Below, in pieces: positions 25,318-34,900 of a DNA stretch of 37,330 nucleotides. Origin of the DNA: Bacteroidales bacterium. Its GTDB lineage: Bacteria; Bacteroidota; Bacteroidia; Bacteroidales; WCHB1-69. Position numbers and translations under genes: made by a program. The stretch is from assembly GCA_017964255.1 (NCBI GenBank), contig JAGCSI010000014.1:1-37330 (forward strand). The letters run 5' to 3'. The notes below the pieces were generated by a model, which was not told where the DNA came from, searched no databases, and saw nothing but the letters and a program-made list of their open reading frames with translations. The first letter of the stretch is position 1; each line of letters begins with the position of its first letter.

Positions 25318-26880
25318 ATGAAATTATTCAAATACATATTAACCTTGTTACTGGCCTGTTACGAATGCGTTGCCTTGTCGCAAGCCTATCGCATCGGCGA
25401 TCTCTACACGGCGCCAGATGGCAGTCAGGGTATTGTGTTTTATCTCCATCCGGACAACAGCGGTGGTTGGGTAGTGGCACTGAATGATGCTTCCGAGGGC
25501 TGTATGTGGGGCGAGGATGTGGACGTTCCTTTGTTGGAGACCCAGTATCTGAATTATAACAACTATCAGCAAATGCTGAATGACACGGCTGGTTATGCCA
25601 ATACCCAGATTCTTCGCGATTACCAGCAAAACAGCAGCTATGCCGCCGGGGTGGTGGATTTTGCTCACGGTTGGTATCTGCCTTCGTCCGCCCAGTTGAG
25701 AATGCTCTATGGACAGTTGGCTTTTATTTCGTCCGCATTGGTCAACGCTGGTGGTACGGATTTGGCCAGTGCGAACTATTGGAGCAGTTCTGAATGCAGC
25801 TCCAACAAAGCGTGGGAGGTTGATTTTACCATGAATGTGGCCCATTCGGGACATTTTGTATCGACAGCAAAATCTTCGATGTGCCGTGTCAGGGCGATAC
25901 GTAATTTCAGCTATGCATCGGAAAGTCACCAGACTAACAGAAGCTATTTGTGGAGTACGGGGGATACGACAGAATCTATTACAGTGGCGCCCACACAGAC
26001 CACCAGTTATATGGTGAATGTCTCTGACGGAGAATGTACCGGTACTAATGGGCATACCATCGTGGTGAATTTGCCGATTGCCGAAGAGATTGTGGACACT
26101 GCATACGGAAGTTACATTTGGAATGGAACAAGTTACACTGAGAGTGGCGAGTACACACATACTTTCACCGCCGCCAATGGCTGCGACAGTGTGGTGACAC
26201 TGCACTTGACCATATTGAATAATGTTGAGGTCACTATCACTGCCACTGACGATACAATTTGTGAGGGAGAGAGTGTTACGTTGCAGACTCAGGTGTCCAT
26301 TTCGAGCCCGGGACCTGTATTGTATGTGCCAGCTGTTGCTGCGGGTGATATTCTCTGCACGGATGGCACCACGGTGAAACCCTCTGCCTATGCTTCATCA
26401 GGCAAGACTGCTATGGGTATTGTGGTCTATGCCAACGAGTCGGGACATGGCTGGGCCATACATTTGCATGAGCAGGGAGAAATGCCATGGAGTACCGCCC
26501 AAAGTGGCAGTATTCCCAATGCCGTCATTCACGACACACCTTCGGAAGCCATCTCAGATTACGATGGCATGTACAATACTTACCTAATCCGGCAAGTGGC
26601 CAATACCAGCTTGTATCCTGCCGCCTGGGCTGTTGATTATGACAACGGCTGGTATCTTCCCGCTTCTGGACAATTATACTTGATGTACCCGTTGGTTCCT
26701 ATCCTTAATGCGTCACTTGCTATTTGTGGCGGCACCACTTTTAATTTGAATTCGCATTGGCATTTTTGTTCGTCTTCGGTGGCTGTCGCCCGGAATATGT
26801 GGAGTTTGGATGAGGACGGATATATTATCCATTATCTCCCAACCATTAACTATACTGTTCGCAGCATGCGCAATTTTTAG
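25318..26880 (+). CDS. Exported double-Lcl-module protein (array gene 4)
   Basis: The 520 residues start at the ATG that opens the signal peptide MKLFKYILTLLLACYECVAL. A longer TTG frame overlapping the preceding gene was rejected. The N-type module has AYRIGDLYTAPDGS, FAHGWYLPSSAQLRMLYGQL, NYWSSSE and CRVRAIRNF. The Ig-like part is YLWSTGDTTESITVAPTQT and the repeat is GSYIWNGTSYTESGEYTH. In the C-type module (from about residue 339) the usual YWSSTE is replaced by WHFCSSSVA and the end is VRSMRNF, making this the most divergent C-type module of the array. No sorting tail. A 35-bp block in the repeat is identical to array gene 3. Confidence 0.88.
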   Translation: MKLFKYILTLLLACYECVALSQAYRIGDLYTAPDGSQGIVFYLHPDNSGGWVVALNDASEGCMWGEDVDVPLLETQYLNYNNYQQMLNDTAGYANTQILRDYQQNSSYAAGVVDFAHGWYLPSSAQLRMLYGQLAFISSALVNAGGTDLASANYWSSSECSSNKAWEVDFTMNVAHSGHFVSTAKSSMCRVRAIRNFSYASESHQTNRSYLWSTGDTTESITVAPTQTTSYMVNVSDGECTGTNGHTIVVNLPIAEEIVDTAYGSYIWNGTSYTESGEYTHTFTAANGCDSVVTLHLTILNNVEVTITATDDTICEGESVTLQTQVSISSPGPVLYVPAVAAGDILCTDGTTVKPSAYASSGKTAMGIVVYANESGHGWAIHLHEQGEMPWSTAQSGSIPNAVIHDTPSEAISDYDGMYNTYLIRQVANTSLYPAAWAVDYDNGWYLPASGQLYLMYPLVPILNASLAICGGTTFNLNSHWHFCSSSVAVARNMWSLDEDGYIIHYLPTINYTVRSMRNF

Positions 26881-26891
26881 ACTGCCCCAAA

Positions 26892-28433
26892 ATGAATGCT
26901 ATGAAGAATCTCTTTTCCATATTGATATTGATGTTTGCCTGCATGATGTTGTCAGGGCAGTCCTATCGGGTTGGAGATTTATACACAGCACCTGATGGCA
27001 GCAAGGGTATAGTGTATTTCATTCACCCTGATGGCAGCGGCGGCTGGGTGGTGGCGTTGAATGATGTATCTTCTTCGTGCGCATGGGGTGATGCGTCTTC
27101 CGATGTTCCCGGTCTTGCAAATCAAGCCACGTCATTTATTGCCAATTTGATGAATGACACAGCGGGATATGCCAATACATTGGCCATCCGCTTGCATCAA
27201 AACAACAATACCAATTATGCTGCGGGGAAAGTGGATTTCGCTAATGGCTGGTGTCTTCCGTCGCCTGCGCAGTTGCGTATGTTGTCTGCCCAATGGCCCC
27301 GAATCTCTTCTGCTGTTATTGCCGCAGGTGGTAGCAGCCTCGCTTCAGCGTCATATTGGACGAGCGCCGAGTATTCCGCTTCGCAAGCATGGATGTATTA
27401 TTTCGGACCGCAGAATTCGTTGTCGGGCGGAGCCTCAAGTACAAGCAAGAGTAGTGGCAACTGTGTTCGCGCTGTGAGAAGTTTTGTGTATGAATCGGCT
27501 GAACCGGAAGTGACCTATCTATGGAGTACGGGTGACAATACCCCGGATATCACCGTAACGCCTTCCCAAACTACCACTTACACCGTAAGCGTAACCGCAT
27601 CTACTGGCGGTAGCGACACAGCTCAATACACTATTGTGGTGGGTGCAAATTCCTTTAGCGAATTTGACATCGTTTCCGAAACCCCATACGTATGGAATGG
27701 TATCACCTACAGTCAATCTGGCGACTATACACAGACTTTTACCAATGCTGCAGGTTGTGACAGTGTAGAGACGTTGCATCTGACCATTAATTATCCTCTT
27801 GAAGTTTCCATTGTTTCTACCGCTGATACGATTTGCGAGGGTGAAAGTGTGACTATGCAGGTTGAAGTTGCCCATCAACCAGTTGCTGTCGGTGATATTC
27901 TATGCACGGACAACAGCATTGTGAAACCCCAAAACTGGCCTGTGGCGGGTAAGGCTGCCATGGGTGTAGTGTTCTATGTGGATAACTCAGGCGAACATGG
28001 ATGGGCGGTGCATTTGAACCAAAGTTCAGGTATTGCTTGGGGAGATGTTACTTATGACATTCCAACACTCCACAATTACCCTTATTCCAGAGATGTTATA
28101 TATGATTTAGATGGATATTCAAATACGCTGAAAATCAGAGCCGCTGGAGATGCAAGCGTTTATCCTGCTGCGTATAGTGTTGATTTTGAGAACGGATGGT
28201 ATTTGCCTGCTATTGGACAATTGCGAATCTTGTTCTCTGCTTATACTACCATTAATACTTCTATGCAGATTGTTGGCGGTACTTCTTTTCAGACGGATAT
28301 AAGCACCGATTATCTGTCTTCTACTGAAAATAGCGAAAGTATTGTGTGGCGACTTCATGGAGGTGGTGATATGACACTAACAGGAAAGGATGCCACCTAT
28401 AATGTAAAGGTCAGAAGTGTTCGTTCATTTTAA
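26892..28433 (+). CDS. Exported double-Lcl-module protein (array gene 5)
   Basis: The 513 residues from the first ATG; a second ATG nine bases later gives the more usual signal peptide MKNLFSILILMFACMMLSGQ. The N-type module (SYRVGDLYTAPDGSKGIVYF, FANGWCLPSPAQLRML, SYWTSAEYSAS) ends CVRAVRSF. Linker YLWSTGDNTPDITVTPSQT and repeat TPYVWNGITYSQSGDYTQ / AAGCDSVETLHLTI follow. The C-type module (from about 330) reads VAVGDILCTDNSIVK, FENGWYLPAIGQLRILF, then DYLSSTENSES and VRSVRSF. It follows array gene 4 by 11 bp, and its stop overlaps the start of array gene 6 (TAATG). Confidence 0.88.
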   Translation: MNAMKNLFSILILMFACMMLSGQSYRVGDLYTAPDGSKGIVYFIHPDGSGGWVVALNDVSSSCAWGDASSDVPGLANQATSFIANLMNDTAGYANTLAIRLHQNNNTNYAAGKVDFANGWCLPSPAQLRMLSAQWPRISSAVIAAGGSSLASASYWTSAEYSASQAWMYYFGPQNSLSGGASSTSKSSGNCVRAVRSFVYESAEPEVTYLWSTGDNTPDITVTPSQTTTYTVSVTASTGGSDTAQYTIVVGANSFSEFDIVSETPYVWNGITYSQSGDYTQTFTNAAGCDSVETLHLTINYPLEVSIVSTADTICEGESVTMQVEVAHQPVAVGDILCTDNSIVKPQNWPVAGKAAMGVVFYVDNSGEHGWAVHLNQSSGIAWGDVTYDIPTLHNYPYSRDVIYDLDGYSNTLKIRAAGDASVYPAAYSVDFENGWYLPAIGQLRILFSAYTTINTSMQIVGGTSFQTDISTDYLSSTENSESIVWRLHGGGDMTLTGKDATYNVKVRSVRSF

Positions 28434-30004
28434 TGCTAATCCCAATGATGTTGAAAAAGATATACATACTGCTAATAAGTCTAGTTTGGTGGACAGCACT
28501 TTTGGGACAGTCTTACCATATTGGAGACCTGTATACCGCTCCGGATGGTAGTAAAGGTATCGTTTTTTACCTTTTTCCGGATGGCAGTGGCGGATGGGCG
28601 GTGGCTTTGAACGACGCTTCATCAGGATGTGCATGGGGCAATGGAACTGATGTGCCAGGAATACCCAATTATCTTTACAATTATTCGCAAATGACCCGAG
28701 ACACTGCAGGATATAGTCGCACGTTGACGTTGCGTTCATACCAGAATAACAATCCTAATTATGCGGCGGGTGTTGTTGATTTTGCACATGGTTGGTATTT
28801 GCCATCAACGGGGCAATTAAGTGTGCTATTCGGTGAATTGCCTCGTATTTCAAATGCTTTGGTTAACGCAGGGGGAACAGATCTTGCTGAGGCTTATTAT
28901 TGGTGTGCTGCAGAATATATTGAGGGAGTTTCTTGGGCGGTGGATTTCAGAGGTCCGCAATCCAGCGGATCCATGGGGGGATTTTGTAGTCTGGGACATC
29001 AGGATCTTTGTTCCGTTCGTGCAGTTCGAACATTCAAAAACACAGAGAATCACGGTGTTAACTATCTGTGGAATACTGGAGATACTACTTTTGCTGTCAC
29101 TGTGAATCCCACACAGACCACCACCTATTCTGTGGTAGCCTCTACCACAGATGGACAGAGTGATACAGCGGAATATACGATAGTGGTGAATGCCGCATCC
29201 ATCAGCGAATTCGATGTCGCTACTTCAACGCCGTATGTATGGAACGACATTACTTATAGTCAATCAGGTGACTATACGGAAATATATACAAATTTATCGG
29301 GTTGCGACAGCATTGTTACCCTGCACTTGAACATAATCTCTTCGTTAACCGCATCTATCACCGCTACTGCTGATACCATTTGCCAGGGAGACAGTGTGAT
29401 GTTGTGGACAGATGTGTCCGTTTCTTCCATCAGTCCGGTACTGCATGTGCCACTTGTTGCTGTGGGTGACATCCTTTGCACTGACAACAGCATAGTAAAA
29501 CCTGCTGATTACGCTAATTCAGGTAAGTCGGCCATGGGAATTGTATTCTATGTCAACAATACAGGTGAACATGGCTGGGCAGTGCATTTGCAAAACCAAT
29601 CTACTAGTGTTGTATGGGGCGGAAATGGTACCGACATCTCTGCTTTACCTACTTATTCCTATACTCCTGATGCGGTTATGGATATGGATGGGTACAATAA
29701 CACGCAGATAATTAGATCAGCAGGGGATGCCAACACTTACCGAGCTGCCTATAGAGTTGACTTTACTAACGGATGGTATATACCTGCAGTTGGCCAGTTG
29801 CGATTGTTGTATGCCGAAATTGTTACGATAAATGCATCTCTTCAGATTGTTGGTGGTGTATTGTTTTCAATGAATTCAGGCTTTTGGTATTGGTCTTCAA
29901 CAGAACAAGGTCGAGATTATGTATATTTGGTGAGTGGTAGTGGAGCTTTGACTTCGGGAAATAAAAACGATTCTTTCATGGTTCGAAGTGTTCGGTCATT
30001 TTGA
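28433..30004 (+). CDS. Exported double-Lcl-module protein (array gene 6)
   Basis: The 523 residues start at an ATG overlapping the previous stop, which suggests translational coupling. ATGs at 28445 and 28448 would give a tidier signal peptide (MLKKIYILLISLVWWTALLGQ). The N-type module has SYHIGDLYTAPDGSKG, FAHGWYLPSTGQLSVLF, YYWCAAEYIEG and a Gly/Ser-rich loop before CSVRAVRTF. The linker and repeat are YLWNTGDTTFAVTVNPTQT and TPYVWNDITYSQSGDYTE, closest to array gene 5. The C-type module (from about 340) has FTNGWYIPAVGQLRLLYAE, FWYWSSTEQGRD and VRSVRSF. The C-terminus is the module itself. Confidence 0.88.
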   Translation: MLIPMMLKKIYILLISLVWWTALLGQSYHIGDLYTAPDGSKGIVFYLFPDGSGGWAVALNDASSGCAWGNGTDVPGIPNYLYNYSQMTRDTAGYSRTLTLRSYQNNNPNYAAGVVDFAHGWYLPSTGQLSVLFGELPRISNALVNAGGTDLAEAYYWCAAEYIEGVSWAVDFRGPQSSGSMGGFCSLGHQDLCSVRAVRTFKNTENHGVNYLWNTGDTTFAVTVNPTQTTTYSVVASTTDGQSDTAEYTIVVNAASISEFDVATSTPYVWNDITYSQSGDYTEIYTNLSGCDSIVTLHLNIISSLTASITATADTICQGDSVMLWTDVSVSSISPVLHVPLVAVGDILCTDNSIVKPADYANSGKSAMGIVFYVNNTGEHGWAVHLQNQSTSVVWGGNGTDISALPTYSYTPDAVMDMDGYNNTQIIRSAGDANTYRAAYRVDFTNGWYIPAVGQLRLLYAEIVTINASLQIVGGVLFSMNSGFWYWSSTEQGRDYVYLVSGSGALTSGNKNDSFMVRSVRSF

Positions 30005-30061
30005 GAGTCCTTTGGCGTTTTACTATGCGAGTGTGTATGAAATGTTGACAATGAACAAATA

Positions 30062-31927
30062 ATGAAAAAGATAATACTGATATTGCTGATATGGCTGTGT
30101 GGTTGCGGAATGCTTTTCGCCCAGTCTTACCATATTGGAGACCTATACACGGCTCCTGATGGCAGTCAGGGTATCGTGTATTATCTTCATCCCGATGGTA
30201 GCGGAGGTTGGGTGGTGGCTTTGACGGATGCCTCAACAGGCTGTTTTTGGGGAGATCTAACTGATGTGCCAGGTCTGACGAATTTGTCCACTACATATCT
30301 TCAGACTCTTTTAAATGATACAGCTAGCTACACTAATACTCAGATTCTTAGAAGCTATCAGAATGACAATAATTATGCAGCAGGAGTGGTGGATTTCGAT
30401 AACGGTTGGGTGTTGCCTTCGTTAGCACAACTTTCTATGCTCTATGCACAACTTCCGTTTATTTCTTCTGCCATTGTCAGTGCAGGAGGAGCTACACCTA
30501 TTTATAGCCAATATTGGAGTTGCTCGGAACGTGATGCATCTAACGCATGGACTGTATATTTCTTTAATGGATATTTTGAGCCTTTCGCCAAACATACTTA
30601 TCAACGCAGAGTTCGCGCTGTGCGCAGTTTTACTTACTCAGCCGAAGCTGACGTGAGCCATCATTGGAACACAGGCGACACCACTCAAAATATAGTTGTC
30701 ATCCCGATGCAAACCACCACGTACTCTGTGACAGTCATCACACCTGATGGCGGCAGTGACACAGCGCAACATACCATAGTGGTGAATACACCTGTCTCAG
30801 AAGAAATAACACAGACTGCCTGCGACAGCTATGAATGGAATGGCCAAATATACACCGAAAGCAGTGATTATACGCAAACCTTCACTGCTTCCAATGGCTG
30901 CGATAGTGTGGTGACGCTGCATCTGACTATCGGGTACTCAACGCACAATATAGAGATAGTAGATGTCTGCGACAGCTACACCTGGCACGGAACGACCTAC
31001 ACCACAAGTGGCATCTATCAGTACGATTATACTGATGCATCTGGCTGTCCCTGTACGGATACCCTGCACTTGACTATGAACTATGGTGCCCATACGGTGG
31101 AAACCGTCACAGCTTGTGGTAGTTACGAGTGGCATGGGGAGACATACACCACATCTGGAGCATACATCTATACATACACCAATGATGAGGGCTGTGTCAG
31201 TACCGAGACGCTGCAACTTTCCATCAGCAATATGCCGGAAGTATCCATCGCAGCCACAGATAGTGTGATCTGTGAGGGCGATAGCGTTACTTTGCAGGCC
31301 TCAGCTTCCGCTGTGTACATAGTGCCGGCTGTCGCTGTGGGTGATATTCTTTGTACCGACGGCACCACTGTAAAACCGGATGATTTCTTGGCTTCGGGCA
31401 AGACGGCCATGGGGGTGGTGTTTTACGTGGACAGCACCGGTGTTCATGGGTGGGCTGTGCATTTGCATGACCAAGGCCAACGGGTGAGGTGGAGTAATAA
31501 TACCATGGATGTCCCAGGGGTGAGTAATTTTGATAATTTTTACCAGCCTGGGCAATACCCTGACTATGCGGGCTATGCAAACACACAAAGCCTGTGGGTT
31601 GCGGGGGACTCGCTCATGTACCCGGCCGCACATTGCGTGGATTTCCCCCATGGTTGGTATCTGCCAGATATAGGACAGCTGGACATGCTTTACAGCGAGA
31701 TGCCTTTTCTTACCCCGTCGTTGGAGTTAGTGGGAGGAGAACCCTTTCCGACCAACAGCACATGGTATTATTGGAGTTCTACGGAATCCGCCCATGAAGG
31801 TCCCGGCTATGCATGGCATGTGGAGAGTAACGGCAGGGTGGATTATTGTAACAAGACAAGTATATATTTTGATTATTATTCAGATTTTAGTGGTTATTCG
31901 CGAGTTCGTGGCATAAGGGATTTTTAG
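30062..31927 (+). CDS. Exported double-Lcl-module protein with three linker repeats (array gene 7)
   Basis: The 621 residues have signal peptide MKKIILILLIWLCGCGMLFAQ. The N-type module has SYHIGDLYTAPDGSQG, FDNGWVLPSLAQLSML and QYWSCSERDAS, ending VRAVRSF. The Ig-like part is HHWNTGDTTQNIVVIPMQT. Where the others have one 40-residue repeat, this protein has three in a row: CDSYEWNGQIYTESSDYTQ, CDSYTWHGTTYTTSGIYQ and CGSYEWHGETYTTSGAYIY. They share W-x-G, S-G/S-x-Y and a GC pair. The C-type module (from about 423) opens VAVGDILCTDGTTVK and has an unusually long variable loop with SIYFDYYSDFSGYS before VRGIRDF. The extra repeats make it longest of the double-module genes. Confidence 0.88.
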   Translation: MKKIILILLIWLCGCGMLFAQSYHIGDLYTAPDGSQGIVYYLHPDGSGGWVVALTDASTGCFWGDLTDVPGLTNLSTTYLQTLLNDTASYTNTQILRSYQNDNNYAAGVVDFDNGWVLPSLAQLSMLYAQLPFISSAIVSAGGATPIYSQYWSCSERDASNAWTVYFFNGYFEPFAKHTYQRRVRAVRSFTYSAEADVSHHWNTGDTTQNIVVIPMQTTTYSVTVITPDGGSDTAQHTIVVNTPVSEEITQTACDSYEWNGQIYTESSDYTQTFTASNGCDSVVTLHLTIGYSTHNIEIVDVCDSYTWHGTTYTTSGIYQYDYTDASGCPCTDTLHLTMNYGAHTVETVTACGSYEWHGETYTTSGAYIYTYTNDEGCVSTETLQLSISNMPEVSIAATDSVICEGDSVTLQASASAVYIVPAVAVGDILCTDGTTVKPDDFLASGKTAMGVVFYVDSTGVHGWAVHLHDQGQRVRWSNNTMDVPGVSNFDNFYQPGQYPDYAGYANTQSLWVAGDSLMYPAAHCVDFPHGWYLPDIGQLDMLYSEMPFLTPSLELVGGEPFPTNSTWYYWSSTESAHEGPGYAWHVESNGRVDYCNKTSIYFDYYSDFSGYSRVRGIRDF

Positions 31928-31945
31928 AAGAAAAGATACGATAAC

Positions 31946-34900
31946 ATGAAGAAATACTATATGTTGATGATGATATTGTTGGGCTGTCTGGGTTTCCTGA
32001 CGGCGCAGAACTATCGTGTCGGCGATGTCTACACCGCTCCCGATGGCAGTAAAGGTGTCGTTTTCTATATCTTCCCGAATGGTACAGGTGGTTGGGTGGT
32101 GGCATTGGACGATGCTTCTGCGAACTGCGCATGGGGCGACGCTTCTGATATTTCCGCTTTGGAAGATCATGAGGGACTGTATGTACAATTGCTACTTGCG
32201 GATACATCAGGCTACGCGAATACTTTGGCTATCCGTAATCAACAAAATAATAGTGGTTATGCGGCTGGTGTGGTGGATTTTGCCCATGGTTGGTATCTGC
32301 CTTCGTCAGGTCAGCTTCGTATGCTTCATGCGAAAAAACCGATGTTGGATCCTGTTTTGGAGGTCGCGGGTGGCTCGCCATTTGCAAATGGCTGGTATTG
32401 GAGCAGTGCGGAGAAGGATGCAGGAACGGCATGGCGAGTGGACTTTGGCGATGCGGTATATCATGGTCGGTTCAACCCTACATCGAAATCTGACTTGTGT
32501 CACGTTCGCGCGGTGCGTACCTTCACTTATGAGCCTGCTTATTTGTGGAGTACTGGTGATACAACTGCCGCTGTCACGGTGATACCTGATGAGACGATGG
32601 ATTACACGGTGACGGTGTACGGTCCGGCTGGTTGCTCTGGTACAGATGCCTTTCATCTGACAGTGGTCCAGGGTACGCACAATGCCGAAACCGCTGTTGC
32701 TTGCGGTAGTTACGAGTGGAATGGAGCAATTTATACGATTTCGGGAACTTATACATACGATTACACGAATGCTGAAGGTTGTTCAAGCACAGATACTCTG
32801 CACCTGACCGTACATCACAGCACGCACAATGTGCTTGACACTGTCGTCTGTGATAGTTATACTTGGACAGAGGGCACAGGGGAGACCTATTCCATTTCTG
32901 GTGTGTACACCTATGCTTACAACGATGCCAATGATTGCGCCAGTATAGATACCCTGTATCTCACCATTATCCCCATGTCAGTGCTGAACCATGCGCAAGA
33001 TACCGTCATTATTGAGGGAACTTCGGCAACACTATGGGTTTCGGGAGCGGAATTCCCGGTTTGGATGAATATGGAAGGTGAACAGTTGGGATCGGGAAAT
33101 ACCTTGTCGGTTACCCCCTCTGTGTCAACAGCATATTTGGTGTCCAATTTTGCGGAAGGTCAGAATTTGGTTTATAATGGTGATTTTGAGGCGGGCAATA
33201 CAGGCTTCGCTACCGATTATATATATGGAAATACTGGGTCGCATGACCATTATTACGTGGGACATGATATTGCTGAAATGTGGCCGTGGGATAGTCCGGG
33301 ATTCCCCGTTCGAGACCATACTTCAGGCAATGGTCAGTTCTTGATGGTGGATGGCGCTTTGCAAATGAATACCACGGTATGGTCACAAAGCATTCCTGTG
33401 ACTCCTCATACTGATTACCTATTCTCTGCTTGGTTGTTGACCGATAATATAGCATACTTTAAGTATGAAATCAATGGTGTACAAACAGGTATCGACTATT
33501 CCACCCCTGAAACAGAATGGATTTGGGAAAGATATAGTCAGGTTTGGAACAGTGGCACAGACACTGTCGCTGTTGTTAAAATCATTAATCGTTATAGTTA
33601 TTCTGCAGGTTATGATTATGCTATTGATGATATTACCTTCACTCCGCTGACAGAATGTTCCGTCACCGACACCATTCATGTGATTGTGACGGGTTATCCA
33701 GACAATGTGGATTCCGCCGATTGTACTTTTCTACCAGAAGGGACGGAGTGGGGGATAGACCAACCGTTGATTTCATCGGCCACAGCTTTAACGGTAACGA
33801 CTCCCATGGTAGGTGATATTGATGATGATGGTAATCAGGAAATATTAATTCCTGATGGATACTACAACATGAGTGTTTTTCGTGCTGATGGAAGCCTGAA
33901 ATCGCAGTTTCATATAGCGGGAATGCCAGGCGGAAGAGCAATCGGCTCCATTGGATTGGCAAAAGTGAAATGGCAGGAAGGTGAGTTTAAAAATATTATT
34001 GTTGTTTTTGGTACAAATAAGCACATTTATGCATACGATGCGAATGGAATCCAACTGTGGCAAACTGCACAGGCATTTTCCAGTTATAACGGGGAAAATG
34101 ACCCTCTTCCAACCATTTCTTTTGCAGATTTTAATCACGATGGTTGGACAGAAGTATATGTGGGGGGCGAAATATATGATGCGGCTACTGGTATCTTTTT
34201 GTGCAAGGCAATGGGCAATAAAGGATTTGCAGGTCGAACATGGGATACTCAGGCAAATCCATACCAAACTATTGCGGCTGATTTATATGGTGACAATACA
34301 TTGGAAATGGCCATCGGTAATGCTGTTTATGCTGTTGATATTCAGAGCCGTATCGATGCTTCGCTTAATCAGGTGACTGTTGTTCGTCAACTTCCTCCTT
34401 CAGTAATGCTCATGGAGGATAATTCAACTATACCTTTTACCGATGGTAATACTTCGTTAATAGATATCAATAAAGATGGACGCTTGGATGTATTGGTGAT
34501 GAATGTGGACCAGGCTAATCGTGTTGTTTATTGTTATATATGGGATGTTGAAACACAGACTATTATTTGTTCGAAGAAAATACCTAACGCTAGGAAATTT
34601 GGTTGTCCGCAAATGGGAGATTTGGATAATGATGGAAATGCGGAGGTTTGTTTTATGACAGGTACATACAGTGGACATGGTACAGGAGCCAATGATTTGA
34701 TATATGCATTGAAGTATAACGAATTGAATTCGAACAGGGAAATGGATGTCTTTTGGACTGTTTCTCATGGGGATAATTCTGCATGTACAGGTCTGACATT
34801 ATTTGACTTCAACCAGGATGGTTATGCGGAGTTGGTATATCGTGACATTTCGTATTTGAGAATTATCAACGGAAGTCTTCACCATCATCAGACAGGAGAA

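Noticed and set aside
25348-26205. Minus-strand open frame of about 285 codons opposite array gene 4
   Set aside because: Antisense to a clear double-Lcl gene; residues show no family resemblance.
21437-31927. Diversity-generating retroelement acting on the lectin-like C-termini
   Set aside because: The variable segment and lectin-like fold are suggestive, but no reverse transcriptase, template repeat or accessory gene is in the window, and differences between copies include synonymous changes throughout the modules instead of adenine-specific changes confined to a 3' repeat.
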